A stretch of 6,356 bases of DNA, from contig CANETI010000156.1 in NCBI GenBank assembly GCA_947440715.1, forward strand, positions 1 to 6,356, given 5' to 3'. Position 1 is the stretch's first letter; every line of letters starts with the position of its first letter. Position numbers and translations under genes: made by a program. This DNA is from Planctomycetota bacterium (GTDB lineage: Bacteria > Planctomycetota > UBA11346). The notes under the pieces were generated by a model. It did not search any database. It saw only the letters and a program-made list of their open reading frames with translations, and was not told the origin of the DNA. Positions 1 to 5,738 of the stretch are shown here, in pieces.

Positions 1-637
1 GATTAACGGTTATCGCATTCTGTTGGGCATAACCGGTAATAGCGCAGAGTAATTTTTGTGATTCGTTTGGTAGCGGCATTTTCTCTTTCATGCCAACGGG
101 GTTAAATCCCGTGGTTGCCGATGGTTGTGAATAATACAAGTATCCGCCCTGACTAAGGATTTTTTGGATTTCATCGCCGTCTGAGTCAAGTCGCCGTGCA
201 ATATCCATTGGTAATGGAAACATTCCAAAGCGGTACGTAGCAATGCGCGTTTCTAAATCAGGGGAATACGAGCGATATGATCCATAGGTGTCCCACGGAT
301 TAACGCCTTCGCGCTCCATGAGGAGATTGGTATTGCTCGACGAGCCAAACTGGTCGATCATTTCCATGGCGCGAGCAGCGGCCAATAGCTGAAAACGAGA
401 CATCTGCTGCGCCTTGATTCCAGACGGAAATAGCATGAGCACGCTTACAACACCAAATGCGACTAACGCTAACGAAATAGAGACTTCAAATAAGGTAAAG
501 CCCCTTCGCTCAAAGTGGTTTTTTGAATAGCGAGTAGACGGCGATGATGGCTCGCGTTCACTCTGAAGGAATAGTCGCATAAATTGCTCGTGGACGAGTG
601 GACCGGACGGACTGCCTTGAATCTGAACAGAAGCCAT
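1..637 (-). CDS. Type IV pilin-like / type II secretion pseudopilin-like protein, C-terminus cut by window edge
   Basis: The minus-strand frame is open from an ATG at 637 through the left edge, giving 212 complete codons and no stop. Residues 44-51 read RRGFTLFE, a classic prepilin peptidase site: Gly46 ends the leader, Phe47 would be the methylated first mature residue, and Glu51 is the conserved +5 glutamate. A hydrophobic helix follows at about 52-67 (VSISLALVAFGVVSVLM), then LFPSGIKAQQ and a soluble domain rich in Tyr, Asn and Ser. Such proteins are processed at the inner membrane and build pili or secretion pseudopili. ATG637 is preferred because AGAGG (643-647) lies 5 bases upstream. 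The resulting 46-residue leader is unusually long; ATG580 would give 27 residues but has a poorer ribosome site. The LxxFPxG stretch after the helix recalls prepilins common in Verrucomicrobiota and Planctomycetota. The exact role, minor pilin or pseudopilin, cannot be settled from this fragment. Confidence 0.88.
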   Translation of the reverse strand, partial: MASVQIQGSPSGPLVHEQFMRLFLQSEREPSSPSTRYSKNHFERRGFTLFEVSISLALVAFGVVSVLMLFPSGIKAQQMSRFQLLAAARAMEMIDQFGSSSNTNLLMEREGVNPWDTYGSYRSYSPDLETRIATYRFGMFPLPMDIARRLDSDGDEIQKILSQGGYLYYSQPSATTGFNPVGMKEKMPLPNESQKLLCAITGYAQQNAITVN

Positions 638-642
638 GATGT

Positions 643-647
643 CCTCT
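643..647 (-). promoter_or_regulatory. Ribosome binding site of the pilin-like gene
   Basis: AGAGG on the minus strand sits 5 bases before ATG637. It supports that start over the internal in-frame ATG580, whose upstream sequence has only an isolated GAG. Confidence 0.6.
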
Positions 648-795
648 TCTGCCGATCGCAGGGGTGATTGGACAATCGCCACCGGAAAGCACGTCGAGGG
701 GAATTATTCGTGGCATAACGCCTAAAGGACTACCTTAAAAACGAGAACCGGACAAGGATATGTTCAAAGTCTAAGCTCGTTCGGTAACCTGAATC

Positions 796-809
796 ACTGT
801 ACTAACAGT
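796..809. promoter_or_regulatory. Short dyad ACTGT-N4-ACAGT, possible operator
   Basis: The perfect 5-base arms ACTGT and ACAGT flank ACTA. A wider pair, CTGAATC (789-795) and GATTCAG (829-835), brackets the right side, so the site could be part of a larger imperfect structure. It lies about 160 bases upstream of the pilin-like start. The outline resembles repressor operators, but the spacing does not match the LexA boxes I know (CTGT-N8-ACAG or GAAC-N4-GTTC). Confidence 0.2.
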
Positions 810-886
810 ACGGTTTAAAAAATGAGCGGATTCAGCAGGAAGGTAAAAAAGAACATAAAAACGCTAGATTTTCACTTTGAGTAAAT

Positions 887-901
887 TCTGATCGGATCAG
901 A
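887..901. promoter_or_regulatory. Perfect 7-bp dyad, possible operator
   Basis: The sequence TCTGATC-G-GATCAGA is a perfect inverted repeat with 7-base arms around one central base. It lies about 250 bases upstream of the pilin-like start in otherwise AT-rich DNA. Dyads of this size are typical binding sites for dimeric helix-turn-helix regulators, but no regulator is known here, and a dyad this short can arise by chance in a window of this size. Confidence 0.25.
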
Positions 902-1250
902 CATGAATGGCCAAATTTTTGATAATCTCATTTTGACAAAATTTTCACTACATTTCTTTTTGGTTACTAAATTAGCACATAAATGACACCCCGAGCACGA
1001 CTAGCTTTTATGTTCACTAAGGCGAAAGATTCGTGGAAGCGCTTTCGATAAGGTATAAATGTGGAATGATCATTGAGATTGACCAGTTTCACTCGTCGAA
1101 TGCAGGACATTGGCCTGAATCCTTGTCCGAAACTAAGATGCAAAAGGTTAAGAGCATCTGCGTCCAGGATAAATCAATATCGTACGATGGATCCAACCAA
1201 ACGATACATTCGAAACGCTTTTAAAGTGTTGAAACGTTAGGCGACATTCA

Positions 1251-1277
1251 CGGCCACTGCGACGGTCATAGTGGCCG
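1251..1277. terminator. Hairpin downstream of the small lipoprotein, possible terminator
   Basis: CGGCCACT (1251-1258) and AGTGGCCG (1270-1277) are perfect complements around an 11-base loop. The hairpin begins 14 bases past the stop codon of the minus-strand lipoprotein frame, where a terminator is expected. There is no T-tract on either side, so it is not a standard intrinsic terminator. It may be an RNA-stabilising stem or a protein binding site instead. Confidence 0.35.
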
Positions 1278-1290
1278 ATCTAGGCCATAA

Positions 1291-1449
1291 TCACCAATAA
1301 ACTTTTTGATTGAGCGCGTGGTTATGCGGGTGATTAGGAAAGCGGCGAGTGTCCTGCTGGCCACATCCGGTCAGCCATATGAGAGCCAAGCTGGCCAACA
1401 ATAGCCAGGCTAGGTAGCGACGGAGCACAAAAACCAAAGACGTTGACAT
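1291..1449 (-). CDS. Probable very small lipoprotein
   Basis: The frame encodes 52 residues from ATG1449 to a TGA at 1291-1293. Residues 1-11 form an n-region ending in two arginines (Arg10, Arg11). A hydrophobic core follows at about 12-25 (YLAWLLLASLALIW), then the lipobox LTGC with Cys29 as the lipidated residue. This order is what signal peptidase II substrates show. The mature part is only 24 residues, hydrophilic, with a histidine-rich stretch NHPHNH (39-44). Longer starts at ATG1473 or TTG1485 keep the frame but add an atypical n-region before the arginines. No start has a good ribosome site, which lowers confidence that the gene is expressed. It is transcribed away from the sigma gene. 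The function is unknown. It resembles entericidin-type small lipoproteins in size only, and no homology is claimed. Confidence 0.5.
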   Translation of the reverse strand: MSTSLVFVLRRYLAWLLLASLALIWLTGCGQQDTRRFPNHPHNHALNQKVYW

Positions 1450-1693
1450 GCTAGCGAAAAATAGGCTTGGCATTGGTGTAGGCAAATTCCATGTGGGCGG
1501 TCGTTGGTATCTGTATCAGCAATTCAAGTGGTCGTAGCCGCTAAAAGGTCATACAGCCGACTATCTCTGTGTTGAAACGATCTAGCCGAGCCGGAAGCGG
1601 TCCCGCACACGCTTTGGGCTACTATTCACCTCGGGACTATCGAAGGGATAAAGTAGAGACTAAGAAACGAGAGCCCCGTCCGTAGGAGTGGTT
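1450..1693. promoter_or_regulatory. Upstream region of the sigma/VWA operon
   Basis: These 244 bases lie between the divergent small lipoprotein and the sigma factor, so the operon promoter should be here. TGAAAC at 1573-1578 resembles the -35 element of many ECF promoters. No convincing ECF -10 (such as CGTC or CGTA) lies 16-17 bases downstream, so autoregulation is a suggestion only. No housekeeping -35/-10 pair was convincing. The region has no open frame of note. Confidence 0.35.
1684..1688 (+). promoter_or_regulatory. Ribosome binding site that fixes the sigma factor start
   Basis: AGGAG, a strong Shine-Dalgarno core, lies 5 bases before GTG1694. The in-frame GTG at 1688 shares its G with this motif, so it cannot use it as a ribosome site. 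GTG1694 is therefore the better start. Confidence 0.65.
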
Positions 1694-2272
1694 GTGAGCA
1701 TAAGTGATGGCGAGTCGCCGGATGATATCCTGCTAGGTCGTTATAGCCGCCAGAGAGATCTGGCGGCGTTCAATGTGCTCATCGATCGTCACCAGGCGGA
1801 CCTCTTACGGACCGCCCACGCCCTGCTCGGAGACGGCCATGCGGCACAAGATGCGGTCCAAGAAGGTTTTCTGCGCCTTAGTCGCGACGCTGACCAATTG
1901 GTCGCCAAGTGGCGAGCGGGCGCATCGCTGGGTGGTTGGTTGTGCACCGTGGTGCGTAATTGGTGCATCGATCACCTGCGTCGGCGTCAGGTGGTGCCGA
2001 TGACGACCTTACAAGCCGACCATGCGGACATGGGAATTTCCCCTGCCGTCGCCATGGCGAAAGCCGATTCCGGTCAAGATTTGTGGCGCGCGGTTGATGC
2101 CTTACCCGATCTCGAACGCGCCGCTGTGGTGCTGCGATATCGCGACGGACTTAGTTATCAGGACATTGCCGAACGATTGGATAAGACCGCCACCCATGTT
2201 GGCGTATTATTACATCAAGCCTTAGGCCGCCTACGAACCTGCGATGCGCTGCGCGCGGGAGAACAACCATGA
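1694..2272 (+). CDS. RNA polymerase sigma factor, ECF (sigma-70 family, group 4)
   Basis: The protein directs RNA polymerase to a dedicated promoter set. It has 192 residues from GTG1694, a normal ECF length. Sigma region 2 spans about residues 24-98: it contains DAVQEGFLRL (54-63), the core-polymerase-binding helix, then LGGWLCTVVRNWCIDHLRRR (79-98), the -10 recognition and melting part. A linker of about 30 residues follows. Region 4 spans about 131-182 with LPDLERAAVVLRY and the helix-turn-helix LSYQDIAERLDKT (153-165), which reads the -35 element. There is no region 1.1 or region 3, as expected for ECF factors. The stop codon overlaps the next gene's ATG (ATGA), implying translational coupling. 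Sigma genes coupled in this way are usually controlled by the next protein, here one with an anti-sigma-like N-terminus. The ECF subgroup and target promoters cannot be read from sequence alone. The GTG start may keep expression low (inference). Confidence 0.95.
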   Translation: MSISDGESPDDILLGRYSRQRDLAAFNVLIDRHQADLLRTAHALLGDGHAAQDAVQEGFLRLSRDADQLVAKWRAGASLGGWLCTVVRNWCIDHLRRRQVVPMTTLQADHADMGISPAVAMAKADSGQDLWRAVDALPDLERAAVVLRYRDGLSYQDIAERLDKTATHVGVLLHQALGRLRTCDALRAGEQP

Positions 2273-5200
2273 GCACTGATAAATTAAATTATGCCCATCA
2301 AGACATCGGCTATTTGCTAACCGCCTATGCGGATAGCCAATTAGTGCCAGATGGGGTGATGTGGGTCGAAGAACAACTCGACCGCAATGCAGAATTACGC
2401 GCCAAGCTAAAAGAAATTCGCAGCCTGCAAGCCGGATTGCGACAGGCATTTGCAGGCAACGCGCCGACTTATGCGCTGGATTTACCTCGGCGGGACGCGT
2501 TGTTGGCGCAAGCCGGCTCAAAGAAACGAAGTGCGAAAAATTTATCATTTAAGTCAGCAATGAAAGTCATGTTGGCAGCAAGTATTTGTGTAGTTATTTT
2601 AGGAGGCATTGGACTTCCTGTTTTTAGAAGTGTGCGCCCCAATCATGCTTATACAGATGTCGATATGGAATTGCCACCCTTGCGTGTAATGACGATGGAT
2701 GCACCAGCAGCGAGTGCCCCCACTGATACTCTAGCGGCATTCGACGTTCCGGAAGCGACCGGAGAAAAGTCGACATTTGGTAATCGGAAAGATCTTGATC
2801 AATCGTACGGATATGCTCGGGGATTAGTGAATGCAGGTGGCCCTGTCGGCGGCTTAGCCCCGCTGGGCGAGAATAAATCTGCAGCACCGGCGCAGGCGCC
2901 TACCGGATTCACCAGTGTTGATGTAGGTGGTGTGTATTCTCCGCCATTAGCAAAAGCCGAAGGTGGACGTTTAAATAATTCATTGGCTGATGACAGCCGC
3001 AAATCCATGGATGTCGCAGGGAAATTAGCGCAACCGAGCGTGGTCATTGCGCAACGCAATGATCGTCAGATGGAGCAAGAAAAAGAAGTTGATTCCTTCG
3101 CTGCAACTACTCCATCGCCGACGAAACCCATGGCGACAGCAGCCGCTCCCGTAGTGATCAAGCCATCATCGCCACCATTTCATGCCGTTCGGCCTCAACC
3201 GATTCCCACCGAAAGACAGCAATTGGCGCGGAAGGACAGCGATAAACGTCCAGAACCAAAACAGCAAGGGGTTACGAATGATGATCGTTTAGAACGTCAA
3301 GTAACTGAAGTGACACAAATAGAAAAGTCCGACAAGGGACGAGAAGACGCAAAGGTATCGCTTGAGAGTGGTGGAGGTGGTGGTGGATTTGCATTAAAAA
3401 GTATTGGGGGAGAAAAAGCCAAGAACGAAAAAAATGTCGCCAGTAAAGAGCCGCCGACAAGTGGAGTGACGAAAAAGGCGGTTCAACGAACGGGCGACGA
3501 ATTAATGGTAAAAGGTAATTATCCCAAAATCGCGAATGAATTAACCGACGAAAAGGTGAGCGCTTCTTTTTTCGGAGGTGTTATCTCCTCCGTCCGTAAC
3601 AATCCGCAGAACCAACAGGATCTGTTAATGATGTCGATTGGTGAAGGTGACAAAGTAAGCGAAGGGAGTGAATTCATCATCATTCGAGATAATCAATACA
3701 TCGTGCGTATGCGTGCTGAAAAAGTGTTACAAGGCATCGTCGCTGGACGTGTTATTCCTGAATCTTGGAATACGAATGGACTACAGGTTCAACAAGGTGA
3801 TTTAGCCGTGGACCAACTTGGCGGCGCATCGGAATTATCTGGCAAACAAGCCTACGAATGGATGACGACCTCGGCTAAACTAGATCCGAGAATGAGTCTT
3901 GCTACATTAAGCGCACCAGTGACGAACGATAATACTGGTCGTTATGGCGAATTATTATGGATGATCAGTGGTGATAAAATCGCCTATCAGGTGACGCAGA
4001 ATGCGCAGACGTTACTAAAAAAATCAGGTCTGGTGCAATTACGTGACGAACCCGTCTCGCGTGGTGTCTTACGCATCGCTCGCTCAGTAAATCTCCAAGC
4101 TCAATTCACCGGCGGCATCGTGCATTTGGATGTAGCGCAACGTCCACTCGATCCAACGGATTCGCAGGGTTTTGAATTACCAACGTTTCGCACGTTGATG
4201 GGTACGTCGCCGATGCAGTCCATCGCGATTGATCCGGTGCAAACGGTCGCCATCGACGCGGATACGGCATCGTATGCCTACGCTAAAGCACGCATTGCAG
4301 CGGGCGAAATGGTTGATGCGTCGACCATCAAGCCGGAACATTTTATTAATGCGATGCCGATGGATTATCCCAAAGCGTTGGGACCAGAAGCCTTTTCGCT
4401 CTACGCTGAAGCGGCACCATCACCGTTTGCGCGGGCGCATACGGCTTGGGGAGCACGCACGGCGTTGGTATCCATTGGTGCTGTTGCAAAACCCGCCGCT
4501 GCGGATGAACGTCGGCCCTTGGCGTTGACCTTGGCGATTGATTGTTCCGGTTCGATGGCGCAGCCTGGGGCGTTGGATCGGATTAAAGTCGGATTACAGA
4601 CACTCATTGGTAACTTGCGCGCCGAAGATCGCGTGTCGATCGTCGCCTTTGGTGATCAAGCGCGCGTGGTGTTGCCCGCTACGCCAGGTAATGATCCGAA
4701 TACGGTACTTGCCGCTTTGCAGACATTGACCACCAGTGGCGCGACCAATGCGGCAGAGGGGTTAACCTTGGCCTATCAATTAGCCGCAGAAACCGCCGCG
4801 CCGGGTGTGGAAAGTCGTGTGTTATTAGCAACGGACGGCGGCACCGTGGCTGGCGCTGATGATTTACTGCGCCGCGTCACCGCATTTAAAGATCGTGGCA
4901 TTACGTTAGTCGTTGTTGGTTGTGGCCAAACGTATCGCGCAGGTCCACTGCAAGAATTAGCCACCAAGGGCGATGGCCAGCATTTCTTTGTCGGCAGCAA
5001 TGACGAAGCACAAACGCTGTTCTCAACCACGTTGCTACCAGATCGTCTCGCGGTTTTGGCCAAGGATGCGAAGTTACAAGTTACCTGGAATCCGCAACGC
5101 ATCAGCCACGCACGATTAATTGGTTACGATCAGCGCCGCTTAGCGACCAAAGATTTCCGCGACAACAGCATCGATGCGGGAGAATTATCACAGGACACGC

Positions 5201-5520
5201 AAGTAACCGCGTTGTTCGAAGTGTTATTAGTCGACGGTGGCACCGGCCCACTCGGCAACGCTGCGGTGCGTTATTATGACACCCGCCGCGAACAAGTCCG
5301 CGAACTCGCGTGCCCATTACCTGGCTCCATCCTTGCTAGCCAACCAAGTGACCGCCTGCGATTACTCGCCTGCGCCGCCACCACCGCCGAATGGCTACAA
5401 CGCGGCTGGTGGAGCAATGTCCACCTCATCACGCCGGCAGAAATTACCGCCCAACTCAAACGCTGCCCTCAACCAATCGCTGCGGAATTACGCAAAATGG
5501 TTGAACAGAAAGCGGAGTAA
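2269..5520 (+). CDS. Membrane-anchored anti-sigma-like protein with YfbK-type von Willebrand A domain
   Basis: This 1083-residue protein is coupled to the ECF sigma gene by a 4-base overlap; GGAG (2258-2261) precedes ATG2269 by 7 bases. Residues 1-80 are helical and charged (LLTAYADSQLVPDG, then LRAKLKEIRSLQAGLRQAF). They resemble the sigma-binding head of membrane anti-sigma factors but lack the HxxxCxxC zinc motif. A basic patch (85-95) precedes one membrane helix (about 98-119), predicting a cytoplasmic N-terminus. Residues 120-420 are a Pro/Ala/Gly/Lys/Glu-rich, probably disordered linker with six glycines at 368-373. Residues about 425-515 form a small beta-rich domain (GEGDKVSEGSEFIII). 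The YfbK-type module follows: a vWF_A N-terminal segment around IDADTASY (663-669), a VWA domain about 752-920, and a YfbK_C-like tail to the end. The VWA metal site (MIDAS) is intact: Asp758, Ser760, Ser762, Thr826 and Asp856. E. coli YfbK has the same VWA-containing C-terminal half but no anti-sigma head. Sigma control is inferred from gene order and the N-terminus; the ligand is unknown. Confidence 0.88.
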   Translation: MSTDKLNYAHQDIGYLLTAYADSQLVPDGVMWVEEQLDRNAELRAKLKEIRSLQAGLRQAFAGNAPTYALDLPRRDALLAQAGSKKRSAKNLSFKSAMKVMLAASICVVILGGIGLPVFRSVRPNHAYTDVDMELPPLRVMTMDAPAASAPTDTLAAFDVPEATGEKSTFGNRKDLDQSYGYARGLVNAGGPVGGLAPLGENKSAAPAQAPTGFTSVDVGGVYSPPLAKAEGGRLNNSLADDSRKSMDVAGKLAQPSVVIAQRNDRQMEQEKEVDSFAATTPSPTKPMATAAAPVVIKPSSPPFHAVRPQPIPTERQQLARKDSDKRPEPKQQGVTNDDRLERQVTEVTQIEKSDKGREDAKVSLESGGGGGGFALKSIGGEKAKNEKNVASKEPPTSGVTKKAVQRTGDELMVKGNYPKIANELTDEKVSASFFGGVISSVRNNPQNQQDLLMMSIGEGDKVSEGSEFIIIRDNQYIVRMRAEKVLQGIVAGRVIPESWNTNGLQVQQGDLAVDQLGGASELSGKQAYEWMTTSAKLDPRMSLATLSAPVTNDNTGRYGELLWMISGDKIAYQVTQNAQTLLKKSGLVQLRDEPVSRGVLRIARSVNLQAQFTGGIVHLDVAQRPLDPTDSQGFELPTFRTLMGTSPMQSIAIDPVQTVAIDADTASYAYAKARIAAGEMVDASTIKPEHFINAMPMDYPKALGPEAFSLYAEAAPSPFARAHTAWGARTALVSIGAVAKPAAADERRPLALTLAIDCSGSMAQPGALDRIKVGLQTLIGNLRAEDRVSIVAFGDQARVVLPATPGNDPNTVLAALQTLTTSGATNAAEGLTLAYQLAAETAAPGVESRVLLATDGGTVAGADDLLRRVTAFKDRGITLVVVGCGQTYRAGPLQELATKGDGQHFFVGSNDEAQTLFSTTLLPDRLAVLAKDAKLQVTWNPQRISHARLIGYDQRRLATKDFRDNSIDAGELSQDTQVTALFEVLLVDGGTGPLGNAAVRYYDTRREQVRELACPLPGSILASQPSDRLRLLACAATTAEWLQRGWWSNVHLITPAEITAQLKRCPQPIAAELRKMVEQKAE

Positions 5521-5566
5521 GCTGTTACCAAGTCGTTACGAAGAATTTAGACATAAGAATTAGATT

Positions 5567-5683
5567 AACAAGAGGAACGGAGGAACGGAGGAAGACAATT
5601 TAAGTATGGGATCAACTCTCGCGAGCTATTTCAATTTTAATCATCCTTCTTTTGCCTTCCTCCGTTCCTCCGTTTCTCTTGTT
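5567..5683. repeat. Long near-perfect inverted repeat built from AGGAACGG units
   Basis: The left arm (5567-5598) and right arm (5652-5683) are 32 bases each and pair at 30 positions. One of the other two is a G-U wobble in RNA (5575/5675) and one is an A-C mismatch (5595/5655). The loop is 53 bases. The left arm contains two exact tandem copies of AGGAACGG (5573-5580 and 5581-5588) and a partial third; the right arm carries the mirror copies. The structure lies between the VWA gene and the secreted-protein gene. It would form a very stable RNA stem that could end or attenuate read-through or protect the upstream message. No T-tract follows, so it is not a standard terminator. There is no coding sequence in it and no flanking target-site duplication that I can see. 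It could be one copy of a dispersed genomic repeat family. Confidence 0.85.
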
Positions 5684-5738
5684 CATATCTGCCTTCTGCT
5701 TCAGTGCTCTTTAGTCGTCAACCATTCGGGGTTTTATT

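Larger units (their letters stand above)
638..1290. other. AT-rich intergenic region without a convincing gene
   Basis: This stretch separates the pilin-like gene from the small lipoprotein. It is clearly AT-rich between about 840 and 1020. I see no recognisable coding sequence, tRNA or mobile element. It holds two short dyads (796-809 and 887-901) and a GC-rich hairpin (1251-1277). A TTGACA occurs at 933-938 on the plus strand, but no acceptable -10 box follows at 16-18 bases, so no promoter is called. A 63-codon frame opening with GTG at 1033 and ending at 1224 has no recognisable motif and only a weak ribosome site. It is judged more likely chance than gene. The promoter of the pilin-like gene should lie in the left half, but I could not place it. 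Confidence 0.6.

Noticed and set aside
469..675. 68-residue minus-strand frame overlapping the pilin start
   Set aside because: It is a shadow of the pilin-like gene, which reads in another frame with a proper prepilin motif.
933..970. TTGACA at 933-938 as a housekeeping promoter on the plus strand
   Set aside because: No TATAAT-like box lies 16-18 bases downstream; the nearest candidates are 10 or 26 bases away.
1033..1224. 63-codon frame on the plus strand starting with GTG
   Set aside because: It has no recognisable motif, signal or domain, a serine-rich composition and only a weak ribosome site. It is likely chance in non-coding DNA, although a small unknown gene cannot be excluded.
1226..1579. 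GTGTTGAAACG occurs at both 1226-1236 and 1569-1579 and contains an ECF-like TGAAAC
   Set aside because: Several repeated 11-mers are expected by chance in a window of this size. Neither copy has a matching -10 element at the right distance, so a shared ECF promoter is not supported.
4229..5563. Several alternative-frame open stretches inside the VWA region
   Set aside because: They overlap the well-supported VWA and YfbK-like domains and are arginine- or serine-rich, as typical shadow frames are.
5567..5683. The inverted repeat as a pair of insertion sequence ends or a CRISPR repeat
   Set aside because: There is no transposase between the arms, no visible target duplication and only one pair of arms without spacers.
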